Source: Bacillus sp. AFS073361 (GTDB lineage Bacteria > Bacillota > Bacilli > Bacillales > Cytobacillaceae). Taken from it: 58,767 nucleotides of DNA. Position 1 is the stretch's first letter, and every line of letters begins with the position of its first letter. The position numbers were made by a program, and so were the translations under genes. The notes beneath the pieces were generated by a model that was given only the letters and a program-made list of their open reading frames with translations, did not search any database and was not told where the DNA came from. The DNA is taken from positions 1-58,767 of the forward strand of contig NZ_NUZU01000012.1 in assembly GCF_002567005.1 (NCBI RefSeq). Reading direction: 5' to 3'. Shown here one piece after another: positions 1 to 8,075 of the stretch.

Positions 1-80
1 CCCCGCAGACGCTGAAGGCGTCGAGGAGGCCCCCCGAAACCGCCCGCGGAAAGCGAAGCCGCCTGGAACGGAAATCAACA
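1..80. repeat. Partial Bacillaceae intergenic repeat (right end)
   Basis: This GC-rich stretch ends in a CCCGCGGAAAGCGAAG-like block followed by CTGGAACGGAAATCAAC. From memory it matches the right half of an abundant Bacillaceae intergenic repeat that starts GTTGATTGGAGCGGA and ends GGAAATCAAC. No open frame with a ribosome binding site is visible. The opposite end of the same family appears at the last bases of the window, so the window edge is probably an assembly break at a multicopy element. Confidence 0.65.
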
Positions 81-106
81 GACTAGTTTAATGTAGCAAA
101 CAAAAA

Positions 107-184
107 AGACTGTCGATTTAAAACCCGAAATCCTTCGGATTTGTCGACAGTCTGAGACGAGCGGACACTCCGCTCGTTTTTTAC
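107..184 (+). terminator. Double hairpin and intrinsic terminator upstream of prfB
   Basis: Bases 107-116 pair perfectly with 144-153, and a smaller hairpin (128-133 with 137-142) sits inside the loop. Next comes an 8-bp stem, 158-165 with 169-176, with a 3-base loop and a run of six T. The second hairpin is a canonical intrinsic terminator, probably for an upstream gene outside the window (secA precedes prfB in B. subtilis). Confidence 0.75.
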
Positions 185-251
185 TTTTGTTTTTTCAACA
201 TTATGACAACCCAACAATCTTCAAAGGCATAAACTTTTTAACGACCAAACT

Positions 252-281
252 TTGAAATTTAGTCGCATATCACGCTATAAT
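252..281 (+). promoter_or_regulatory. Sigma-A promoter of prfB
   Basis: TTGAAA at 252-257 and TATAAT at 276-281 are separated by 18 bases. The start site would fall near 288, giving a leader of about 60 bases before the prfB ATG at 350, which is preceded by AGAGGTGA. Confidence 0.7.
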
Positions 282-349
282 AGTTAAGGAACTGAACATT
301 GATTTCGGAATAAAATGCGATATAGGTAATTTTTATAGAGGTGAAGACA

Positions 350-1451
350 ATGGAATTAGCAGAAATTCGTAATGAACTTGAAAAATCAGCTAAGAAATTA
401 GCGGACTTTAGGGGGTCTCTTTGACCTTGAGAATAAAGAAGCAAGAATTGCTGAATTAGATGATGAGATGCTTCAACCTGATTTTTGGAACGATCAGCAG
501 GCTGCACAAACCGTCATTAGTGAGGCAAATGGATTAAAGGATCAGGTCAATGAATTTTATGATCTAAATAGCAGCTTTGAAAATTTGGAATTGACCTATG
601 AACTTGTCAAAGAAGAAAATGATGAAGAATTGCGTGGAGAGTTGGAAGAGGAACTCGGGCAGCTAACAGCGCGTTTGAGTCAATTTGAACTACAGCTTCT
701 TCTTAGTGAGGAGTATGACAAGAATAATGCCATACTGGAACTTCACCCGGGTGCGGGCGGTACGGAATCACAGGACTGGGGCTCGATGCTGCTGCGGATG
801 TATACTCGCTGGGCGGAGAAAAAGGGCTTTAAGGTGGAGACCCTTGATTACTTGCCCGGAGATGAAGCGGGGATTAAGAGTGTAACGCTTGCGATTAAGG
901 GGCATAATGCGTACGGCTATTTAAAAGCGGAAAAAGGGGTCCACCGTCTGGTAAGGATTTCTCCATTCGATTCCTCAGGCCGTCGTCATACGTCTTTCGT
1001 TTCCTGTGAAGTCATGCCTGAACTCAATGATGACATTCAAATTGAAGTCCGGACAGAAGATTTAAAAATCGATACCTATCGGGCGACAGGTGCGGGCGGA
1101 CAGCATATTAACACGACCGATTCGGCCATCCGGATTACCCACTTGCCAACAGGTGTGGTGGTTACATGTCAAGCGGAACGTTCACAAATTAAAAACCGCG
1201 AGGCAGCCCTAAAAATGCTAAAAGCCAAGCTGTATCAATTGGAAATTGAGAAACAAGAGCAAGAGCTTTTGGAAATACGAGGCGAACAAAAAGAAATCGG
1301 CTGGGGAAGTCAAATTCGTTCTTACGTTTTCCATCCATATTCGATGGTGAAAGATCACAGAACCAGCACAGAAAGCGGGAACGTTCAGGCAGTTATGGAC
1401 GGGGATTTGGACCAGTTTATTAATGCGTATCTCAGATCAAGAATTTCATAA
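350..1451 (+). CDS. prfB: Peptide chain release factor 2 (programmed +1 frameshift)
   Basis: RF2 recognises UGA and UAA stop codons and triggers peptide release on the ribosome. The ATG at 350 opens a 24-codon frame ending at the in-frame TGA 422-424. The rest of the protein continues in the +1 frame from GAC at 423 to 1451, for about 366 residues in total, the usual RF2 length. The GGQ catalytic motif (GAGGQH) and the stop-recognition region (SPF) are present in the main frame. The full CDS is join(350..421,423..1451). A 12-bp terminator hairpin follows at 1467-1495. If the shift is ignored, the gene appears to start falsely at 468. Confidence 0.97.
410..425 (+). promoter_or_regulatory. Programmed +1 ribosomal frameshift site of prfB
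   Basis: The sequence AGG GGG TCT CTT TGA C has all the classic RF2 elements. AGGGGG at 410-415 is an internal Shine-Dalgarno, 3 bases before the slippery CTT (419-421). TGA (422-424) follows, with C as the next base, a weak stop context. When RF2 is scarce the ribosome pauses at UGA and slips from CUU to UUU, so RF2 controls its own synthesis. Confidence 0.96.
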
Positions 1452-1466
1452 ATTGGACATATTTAT

Positions 1467-1502
1467 AGCCTTTGCCGACTAATTCGGCAGAGGCTTATTT
1501 TA
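1467..1502 (+). terminator. Intrinsic terminator after prfB
   Basis: A 12-bp stem (1467-1478 with 1484-1495, one G-T pair, 5-base loop) is followed by a T-rich tail. It separates prfB from the next gene. Confidence 0.75.
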
Positions 1503-1699
1503 TTGAAATCATTTGCCTTCTCTATGATATCATCACTAACCTCTCTAAGACCTAATAAAAACCACTTAACTGGCAAATGCTAAGAGGAAAATTTAATCCT
1601 TTACCACGTCAACTTACTGCCATTTACACCAATATTTACCCATGCTATACTCACTTTCGGTTATATAGAAAGTATATAAATTTTGAGGAGAATAGCTTT

Positions 1700-2566
1700 A
1701 TGAATATCTTAAGCAATTTAACACTTACCTATCCTAAAACGAGAATAGCTATCGATTATCTATTTGTATTAATTGGTGCGGCAATCATTGCATTAACCTT
1801 TAATGTTTTCTTACTTCCCAACCAAGTAGCCTCAGGTGGAGTAAGCGGTATTAGTACGATTCTAAAAGCAGTGCTCGGGTGGGAACCGGCCTATGTTCAG
1901 TGGGCTTTTAATATCCCCTTATTTATAGCTGGTGTAGTTTTATTGGGAAAGCAGTTTGGTGTGAAAACCCTAGCGGGAACGATTTTTTTACCATTAGTCG
2001 TTTTTTTTACAAGGAATTTAGATCCTTGGACAAATGATGCCCTCCTTGGGGCTTTGTTTGGGGGAATTGGTGTCGGACTTGGACTGGGCATTGTTTTTAG
2101 AGGAAGAGCATCGACAGGCGGAACGGACCTGGCAGCGCAAATTATTCATAAATATACAGGTTTTTCTCTAGGACGATGCGTCGTCATAATCGATGGTTTA
2201 ATTGTGCTTGCTGCTGCGATTGTATTTGATATTGAAAAAGGATTGTATGCATTGATTGCTCTTTATGTAACAAGCAAAACCATCGATCTAATTCAGGTCG
2301 GTTTCGGCCGATCAAAAATGACAATGATTATTACGGGTAAACAAGAAGAAGTTCGTGAGGGAATCTTGAATAAAATTGACCGTGGTGTGACAAAACTATC
2401 AGCATATGGTGGTTTTACTGACCATGAACGACCAGTTCTAATGTGCGTGGTTGATCAATCAGAGTTCACAAAATTGAAACAATTGGTCAGAGCACTTGAT
2501 CCATCTGCATTTGTCGTTGTTATGGATGCTGCTGAAGTGCTTGGTGAGGGTTTCAAACGGCCATAG
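1700..2566 (+). CDS. yvjA: YitT-family membrane protein with DUF2179 domain
   Basis: This is a 288-residue integral membrane protein of unknown function. About five hydrophobic segments fill residues 15-175, with the family's glycine-rich GxxxGxGxGxxF stretch (GALFGGIGVGLGLGIVFRG) and a RASTGGTD motif. The C-terminal 90 residues are soluble and match the DUF2179 domain. The ATG at 1700 is chosen because GAGGAG sits 9 bases upstream; the frame is open further upstream without a binding site. It lies between prfB and cccB, as yvjA does in B. subtilis. No substrate can be inferred. Confidence 0.85.
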   Translation: MNILSNLTLTYPKTRIAIDYLFVLIGAAIIALTFNVFLLPNQVASGGVSGISTILKAVLGWEPAYVQWAFNIPLFIAGVVLLGKQFGVKTLAGTIFLPLVVFFTRNLDPWTNDALLGALFGGIGVGLGLGIVFRGRASTGGTDLAAQIIHKYTGFSLGRCVVIIDGLIVLAAAIVFDIEKGLYALIALYVTSKTIDLIQVGFGRSKMTMIITGKQEEVREGILNKIDRGVTKLSAYGGFTDHERPVLMCVVDQSEFTKLKQLVRALDPSAFVVVMDAAEVLGEGFKRP

Positions 2567-2617
2567 GATTGGTATAATAGGGCAATGATGGTAATATTTT
2601 CTGAAGGGGGTAACAAC

Positions 2618-2962
2618 GTGAAAAAGAAATTGCTTACATTTTTGATGGGAACTGCATTAGTAATGGGGCTGGCTGCCTGTGGAGGCGGAGATAAAGACAC
2701 AAGTAAAGACACAGATAAAGACACTGGAACGGAAACAGCAAGCAGTGATGAAGCAGCGAAGATTTTTGATCAGAAATGCTCCAGCTGTCATGGCGGCGAT
2801 CTAACAGGTGGTATGGGACCAAATCTTACCAAGGTTGGCTCAAAGTATTCTAAGGACGAAATATTGAATATTATTAAAAATGGTAAAGGGCAAATGCCTG
2901 CAAAAGTAATAACTGGCGATGATGCTAACAAAGTTGCTGAATGGCTTGCAGCGAAAAAATAA
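2618..2962 (+). CDS. cccB: Cytochrome c551 lipoprotein
   Basis: A 114-residue membrane-anchored c-type cytochrome that shuttles electrons to terminal oxidases on the outer face of the membrane. The signal peptide ends in the lipobox LAAC (Cys21). A charged linker rich in Asp, Lys and Thr follows. The haem site CSSCH is at residues 54-58, and Met93 (GQMPA) is the likely distal ligand. The GTG start at 2618 is preceded by AAGGGGG at 7 bases. An upstream in-frame ATG would spoil the signal peptide. Confidence 0.93.
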   Translation: MKKKLLTFLMGTALVMGLAACGGGDKDTSKDTDKDTGTETASSDEAAKIFDQKCSSCHGGDLTGGMGPNLTKVGSKYSKDEILNIIKNGKGQMPAKVITGDDANKVAEWLAAKK

Positions 2963-2975
2963 TAGACTCGGGAAG

Positions 2976-3010
2976 CGTTCTGTTTTGAAAAAACAGGACG
3001 TTTTTATTTT
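2976..3010 (+). terminator. Intrinsic terminator after cccB
   Basis: An 11-bp stem (2976-2986 with 2990-3000, one G-T pair) is followed by TTTTTATTTT. Confidence 0.85.
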
Positions 3011-3094
3011 ACCCTAAATGAGAAATTTGTCGGGTTTTGTAATTCTTTGAAAAGAAACTGTAATATTTTTACCGCTTTTTTTAACAATTTATGA

Positions 3095-3103
3095 TGTTAT
3101 AAT
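3095..3103 (+). promoter_or_regulatory. Extended -10 promoter of ftsEX
   Basis: TG-T-TATAAT at 3095-3103 is an extended -10 element with no good -35. Upstream, two TGTAAT copies (3038-3043 and 3059-3064) start exactly 21 bases apart. WalR boxes use TGTAA half-sites, but 11 bases apart, so that reading is weak. Confidence 0.55.
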
Positions 3104-3215
3104 AGAAATATGCGAAATTATGCACATATTTTTTTGTTATCCGAGTCCATTTTGCAAATAAAAAAGATTATTGTCGAATAAAATTCGAAATGTCTTTAAA
3201 TAAAGGTGATAAAAA

Positions 3216-3902
3216 ATGATAGAACTACAAGATGTTTATAAAAAGTACCCAAATGGAGTTTCGGCCATTAATGGGATAGACGTCCGGATCAACCAGGGCG
3301 AATTTGTCTATGTTGTTGGACCAAGTGGTGCCGGAAAATCGACATTTATTAAAATGATGTATCGTGAGGAAGTTCCGACTTCTGGGACCATCACTATGAA
3401 TGGTGTGAACTTGGCCAAATTAAAAATGAAAAAGGTCCCGATTTTCAGACGGAATCTTGGCGTTGTTTTTCAGGATTTTAAGCTGCTTCCGAGATTAACT
3501 GTTTATGAAAATGTTGCCTTTGCCTTAGAGGTAATCGAAGCCCAGCCGAAAGTGATCAAAAAACGAGTGATGGAAGTTCTTGATCTTGTTAACTTAAAGC
3601 ATAAAATAAAAATGCTGCCATCCGAGCTTTCAGGCGGAGAACAGCAGCGTGTTTCGATAGCTCGTTCGATTGTCAATTCCCCGAAAGTCGTGATTGCGGA
3701 TGAGCCTACTGGAAACCTTGACCCTGAAACATCATGGGAAATTATGAAAATATTTGAAGAGATTAATTCAAGAGGAACGACGATCGTTATGGCAACCCAT
3801 AACCGAGAGATTGTTAATACATTACAGCAACGAGTAATTGCCATTGAAGGCGGTAAAATCGTGCGTGATGATGAAAGAGGTGAATACGGTTATGAAAATT
3901 AG
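3216..3902 (+). CDS. ftsE: Cell division ATP-binding protein FtsE
   Basis: This 228-residue ABC ATPase pairs with FtsX to drive peptidoglycan hydrolases at the cell surface. The Walker A GPSGAGKST is at residues 35-43, followed by the signature LSGGEQQR, Walker B VVIADEPTGNLD and the H-loop ATHN. AAGGTGATAAAAA precedes the ATG. The last 11 bases overlap the start of ftsX, a sign of coupled translation. Confidence 0.97.
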   Translation: MIELQDVYKKYPNGVSAINGIDVRINQGEFVYVVGPSGAGKSTFIKMMYREEVPTSGTITMNGVNLAKLKMKKVPIFRRNLGVVFQDFKLLPRLTVYENVAFALEVIEAQPKVIKKRVMEVLDLVNLKHKIKMLPSELSGGEQQRVSIARSIVNSPKVVIADEPTGNLDPETSWEIMKIFEEINSRGTTIVMATHNREIVNTLQQRVIAIEGGKIVRDDERGEYGYEN

Positions 3903-4785
3903 AACCATTGGCCGTCACTCACGAGATAGCTTAAAGAATATCAGCAGAAATGGCTGGATGACTTTTGCATCGGTAAGTGCTGTTACTGTTACCCTGATTT
4001 TAGTTGGTGTCTTTTTCGTTATTATGATGAATCTTAATAGAGTAGCAGAAACGATAGAAGATGACGTGTCAATTCGCGTTCATATTGATGTCGCTGCAAA
4101 CGCTCAAGATCAGCAAAAACTTAAAACTGAGATTGAAAGTATACCTGAAGTAAAAAGTGTCACCTTCTCCTCGAAACAGCAGGAACTAGACAATTTAGTA
4201 AATAGTCTTGGGGAGGAAGGAAAGTCCTTTAAACTTTTTGAACAGGATAATCCTTTAAACGATGTCTATATTGTAAAGACGAAAAAACCGACAGATACGA
4301 TGCAAGTAGCAAAACAAATCCAAAACTCTACTTATGTTGCCAAAGTCAAATATGGTCAGGGCAAGGTGGAGAAATTATTCAAGTTTATTAAAGCAAGCCG
4401 CAACGTCGGAATTGTATTAATTATCGGCTTATTCTTCACGGCTATTTTCTTAATCTCGAATACAATCAAAATTACAATTATTGCAAGACGTAGAGAAATT
4501 AAGATTATGAGGTTAGTAGGTGCAACAAATACGTTCATCCGTTGGCCGTTCTTCTTAGAAGGACTATGGCTGGGTGTAATCGGATCAATTTTACCAATTA
4601 TCCTAATTTCCATTGCCTACTACCGTGCTTATGATTATATTGGTCCGCGGCTTGAAGGAACTTTCATTAAAGTACTTCCATTTGATCCGTTCATGTATCA
4701 AGTTTCCGGCATTCTTATTCTTATGGGTGCTCTGATAGGAATTTGGGGAAGTTTAATGTCTGTTCGAAAATTCTTAAAAGTATAA
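3892..4785 (+). CDS. ftsX: Permease-like division protein FtsX
   Basis: A 297-residue FtsX-family membrane protein. It has one transmembrane segment near residues 22-44, an extracellular domain of about 130 residues that in the family docks the partner hydrolase, then three more membrane segments and a short tail. The ATG at 3892 is chosen because AAAGAGGTGAA lies just upstream inside ftsE. The next gene is an M23 peptidase, its likely partner. Confidence 0.95.
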   Translation: MKIRTIGRHSRDSLKNISRNGWMTFASVSAVTVTLILVGVFFVIMMNLNRVAETIEDDVSIRVHIDVAANAQDQQKLKTEIESIPEVKSVTFSSKQQELDNLVNSLGEEGKSFKLFEQDNPLNDVYIVKTKKPTDTMQVAKQIQNSTYVAKVKYGQGKVEKLFKFIKASRNVGIVLIIGLFFTAIFLISNTIKITIIARRREIKIMRLVGATNTFIRWPFFLEGLWLGVIGSILPIILISIAYYRAYDYIGPRLEGTFIKVLPFDPFMYQVSGILILMGALIGIWGSLMSVRKFLKV

Positions 4786-4793
4786 TCCAGTTC

Positions 4794-4820
4794 AGGAAGG
4801 ATGGTACCCGTATCCTTCCT
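4794..4820 (+). other. Perfect hairpin after ftsX, weak terminator
   Basis: A perfect 9-bp stem pairs 4794-4802 with 4812-4820, but the tail is AATTTAATG rather than a T run, so termination is probably partial. A second perfect 8-bp hairpin (4901-4908 with 4915-4922) sits just before the ribosome binding site of the M23 gene. Confidence 0.5.
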
Positions 4821-4952
4821 AATTTAATGTTATCCGACCTATAACTAGGATAGACGCATGAGTCCTTCAAAATGTGCCGTGCAGCAGCATTCGTCATAAT
4901 CAGGTAAACATGAATTTACCTGTACATAGAGAGGTAGGAGGAGAAATCGGAA

Positions 4953-6245
4953 ATGAAAAAATCAGTAATCACCATCACCGCTGCACTAGCGGTCGGACTA
5001 GGAACAATATTTGGCGGAGTTTCTGTTAAAACAGAAGCTGCATCAATCTCTAGTCTAAAAGGTGAACAAAATAAAATACACGAGAAACGTTCTAATATAC
5101 AATCAGGTATCAATCAAGCGAATGATAAGATCAACACCTTAAAAGGTCAGCAGGCGGACGTAAAGAGTGAAATGAAACGCCTTGACTTTGCGATTGAAGA
5201 TACAACCACAAAAATCGCCGATAAATCCAAAAAGATAACAGATACAAAAGCGGAGGTTTCGAAACTTCAAGCGGAAACAAAGGTGATTAAAGAGCGAATT
5301 AATAAGCGAAATGTCCTTTTGAAGGACAGGGCCCGCAGTTATCAGGAAAATGGCGGGATGGTCAATTATTTAGATGTGTTAATGGGATCCACCAGCTTTA
5401 GCGATTTCATTGACAGGGCCAATGCAGTTGCCACGATCGTGCAGGCTGACCAAGAAATTATTAAGCGGCATGAGGCCGATAAACAGGAACTCGCACAGAA
5501 ACAGGCGAAAGTAGAAAAAGATCTAGCTAGTCTCGAGCAGATGTTAGCAGAATTAAAAACTATGAATCAGCAATTAAATGTACAAAAGAAAGAAAAAGAT
5601 AAAATGTTAGCAAGCCTTAAAGACCAGGAAGAAGAAGTCCATGAAGGCATGATGGAATTGAAAGAAGAGGAGCAACTTCTTGCTGCTCAAGAGGCCGCGA
5701 TTCAAAAGGCCATTCAAATGGAAAAAGCAGCTCAAGCTAGAGCCGCAGCAGAAGCAAAAGCAGAAGCGAAAAGAAGCAGAACGACAAACTCAAACAGTGG
5801 AAATGATAGTGGTCCTAAATCTGACAGCACACCTAATGTTACGAGCGGAGTTTGGACCCAGCCGGCTTCTGGATATCGTAGTTCTGGTTTTGGCGGCCGT
5901 GGGGATGGGAATCACTATGGTGTCGATATTGCCAATGGGACGAAGGTACCAATCGTTGCGGCGGCCAATGGCGTGGTGATTAGATCCTATTATTCTAGCA
6001 CGTATGGAAATTGTATTTTTGTTTCACACTCGATTAATGGACAAGTGTATACAACTGTTTATGCTCATATGACCCAGCGTTATGTTGGCAGCGGGGCAAG
6101 TGTGAAAAAGGGCCAAAAGATTGGTCTGATGGGGAATACGGGTGCCTCAAGAGGGCAGCATTTGCATTTTGAACTTCATAAAGGACCATGGACACAGGAT
6201 AAACGTTATGCCATCAATCCTGTCGGCATTGTTCCATTACCATAA
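4953..6245 (+). CDS. Secreted coiled-coil M23 murein hydrolase (EnvC/PcsB-like)
   Basis: A 430-residue exported protein. A signal peptide covers residues 1-30. A long coiled coil of PcsB/EnvC type runs from about 35 to 270 and is rich in Lys, Glu and Gln. A Ser/Asn linker leads to an M23 (LytM) domain at about 300-430. The zinc and catalytic residues look intact: His321-x3-Asp325, His372, and His403-x-His405, so this should be an active endopeptidase. It directly follows ftsEX, and the coiled coil is the part that FtsX contacts in homologous systems. It probably takes the role CwlO has in B. subtilis. A 7-bp terminator follows. Confidence 0.9.
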   Translation: MKKSVITITAALAVGLGTIFGGVSVKTEAASISSLKGEQNKIHEKRSNIQSGINQANDKINTLKGQQADVKSEMKRLDFAIEDTTTKIADKSKKITDTKAEVSKLQAETKVIKERINKRNVLLKDRARSYQENGGMVNYLDVLMGSTSFSDFIDRANAVATIVQADQEIIKRHEADKQELAQKQAKVEKDLASLEQMLAELKTMNQQLNVQKKEKDKMLASLKDQEEEVHEGMMELKEEEQLLAAQEAAIQKAIQMEKAAQARAAAEAKAEAKRSRTTNSNSGNDSGPKSDSTPNVTSGVWTQPASGYRSSGFGGRGDGNHYGVDIANGTKVPIVAAANGVVIRSYYSSTYGNCIFVSHSINGQVYTTVYAHMTQRYVGSGASVKKGQKIGLMGNTGASRGQHLHFELHKGPWTQDKRYAINPVGIVPLP

Positions 6246-6252
6246 TAATTGG

Positions 6253-6281
6253 AGAAGCCTCGGGCTTCTTCTTTTTTTTAT
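6253..6281 (+). terminator. Intrinsic terminator after M23 hydrolase gene
   Basis: AGAAGCC (6253-6259) pairs with GGCTTCT (6263-6269) across a TCG loop and is followed by TCTTTTTTTT. Confidence 0.85.
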
Positions 6282-6400
6282 ACCTTTCAATCATCATATC
6301 TCGTCCACTCTTTACATATATGTAAATAATCGGGCAGGAATTTGGTGCCTTTTTAGAAAAATAGATAGGACAGGCATTTTTAACTTGAGGAGGACCTGAA

Positions 6401-7858
6401 ATGAATCGTAGATGGATTGCCTTATTGATGACGGGTTCGCTCCTGACAGGGGCGGGGGGCACATACGCAGGCATGCAGTTATTAAATCATAAAGATGGCA
6501 GTAATCAACTCGACCTAGTGAAAACCCCGAATGATAATGGGGTTAGTTCGGCGGAAAAGGTTGGAGACCTAGAAAAAGTGGAGAATGCCTATGATCTTAT
6601 TTCAAGCAGGTATGTTGAAAAAGTAGATCAGGAAAAGTTGGTAGAAGGTGCGATTCAAGGGATGTTATCTGTCCTTAAAGATCCGTACTCTGTCTATATG
6701 GACAAGGAGACTGCCCAACAATTCACTCAAACGTTGGAATCCTCATTCGAAGGAATCGGGGCTGAAGTCGGCATGGTCGATGGGAAAATTGTGATCGTCT
6801 CTCCGTTCAAAGGTTCTCCTGCTGAAAAAGCAGGCATTAAGCCAAATGATCAAATTTTAAAGGTCGATGGAAAAAGTGTGGAAGGGCTGGACTTGAATAA
6901 GGCAACCCTCAAGATTCGCGGGAAAAAAGGGACGAAGGTTCAATTATTAATTGCGAGAAAAGGGTTGAAAGATCCATTGTCCATTGATGTCACACGTGAT
7001 GAAATTCCTCTTGAAACGGTCCATGCATCTATTAAGGAACATGATGGCCAAAAAATTGGCTATATCGAACTAACTTCTTTTTCAGAGGATACAGCTGCTG
7101 ATTTTGAAAAGGAATTAACCGCCTTAGAAAACGATCATATTAAAGGATTGGTTATTGATGTACGAGGAAACCCCGGCGGCCTCCTTGATAGTGTTGGCGA
7201 GATATTAAAGGAATTTGTCCCGGAGAATAAGCCATATGTCCAAATTGAGCAGCGAAATGGCGATAAAAAACGATACTTCTCCAATCTTACGGAGAAGAAG
7301 AAGTATCCCGTGGTTGTCCTTGTTAACAAAGGCAGTGCCTCCGCATCCGAAATTCTTGCCGGTTCCCTACAAGAAGCGGTTGGTTACCAACTTGTTGGAG
7401 AAACTACCTTCGGAAAAGGCACCGTTCAGCAGGCTGTGCCGATGGGGGATGGAAGTAACATCAAGCTGACGTTATTTAAATGGCTGACTCCAGATGGAAA
7501 CTGGATTCATAAGAAAGGGATCGAACCGGATGTAGCTATTAAACAACCTGCGATTTTCTCCACCCATCCGATTCAAGTGGAAGAGACATTGGAAGAGGAT
7601 ATGAACAATGAGCAAGTGAAGAATGCCCAAGAAGTGTTAGCAGGCTTAGGATTCGCCCCAGGCCGGACGGATGGTTATTTTAGTAAAGAAACGACGATGG
7701 CCGTTAAAGGATTCCAGCTCCAAGCAAACCTGGACCCAACTGGAAAAATTGGTCCAGAGACCGCATCCAAACTTGAAGAAGCAGCCATTGCGGAAATGAA
7801 AAAAGAGAAAAACGATCTGCAGTTACAAACCGCATTGCGATTAATAACGAAAGAGTAA
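6401..7858 (+). CDS. ctpB: S41 carboxyl-terminal processing protease CtpB
   Basis: A 485-residue secreted or anchored serine protease. It has an N-terminal hydrophobic segment (residues 5-24), a PDZ domain at about 105-190, the S41 catalytic core and a C-terminal peptidoglycan-binding helical domain (about 405-470). The Ser/Lys/Gln catalytic set is visible as Ser314 (GSASASE), Lys339 (FGKG) and Gln343. In B. subtilis CtpB cleaves SpoIVFA during sporulation, and the vegetative role is less clear. GAGGAGG 7 bases upstream supports the ATG. The gene sits between the ftsEX block and minJ as in B. subtilis. Confidence 0.95.
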   Translation: MNRRWIALLMTGSLLTGAGGTYAGMQLLNHKDGSNQLDLVKTPNDNGVSSAEKVGDLEKVENAYDLISSRYVEKVDQEKLVEGAIQGMLSVLKDPYSVYMDKETAQQFTQTLESSFEGIGAEVGMVDGKIVIVSPFKGSPAEKAGIKPNDQILKVDGKSVEGLDLNKATLKIRGKKGTKVQLLIARKGLKDPLSIDVTRDEIPLETVHASIKEHDGQKIGYIELTSFSEDTAADFEKELTALENDHIKGLVIDVRGNPGGLLDSVGEILKEFVPENKPYVQIEQRNGDKKRYFSNLTEKKKYPVVVLVNKGSASASEILAGSLQEAVGYQLVGETTFGKGTVQQAVPMGDGSNIKLTLFKWLTPDGNWIHKKGIEPDVAIKQPAIFSTHPIQVEETLEEDMNNEQVKNAQEVLAGLGFAPGRTDGYFSKETTMAVKGFQLQANLDPTGKIGPETASKLEEAAIAEMKKEKNDLQLQTALRLITKE

Positions 7859-7860
7859 AG

Positions 7861-7885
7861 CAGGGGCTAAGGCCTCTGTTTTTCT
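7861..7885 (+). terminator. Intrinsic terminator after ctpB
   Basis: CAGGGGC (7861-7867) pairs with GCCTCTG (7872-7878) including one G-T pair. TTTTTCTTTT follows. Confidence 0.7.
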
Positions 7886-8005
7886 TTTATATCAAATTAT
7901 ATAATTAATTGTGATTCTCTGAATCCAGCTTCAGCGCTTTTTTCTTGATACAATATTATTACCATTTTCTAAAAACTAGCAATATGTTTTATGGTGTTAA
8001 TTTGG

Positions 8006-8011
8006 TAAAAT
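8006..8011 (+). promoter_or_regulatory. Likely -10 element of minJ promoter
   Basis: TGG-TAAAAT at 8003-8011 is an extended -10 in an AT-rich region between the ctpB terminator and minJ. No convincing -35 is visible. Confidence 0.45.
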
Positions 8012-8075
8012 ACACTTTAGGAGACTTTTCCATAATAGATTACTAGAAATTTTTAATAGAGGCAGGTGACAGGAA

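Noticed and set aside
468..1451. prfB as a truncated gene starting at 468
   Set aside because: The upstream frame with the classical frameshift site restores full RF2 length.
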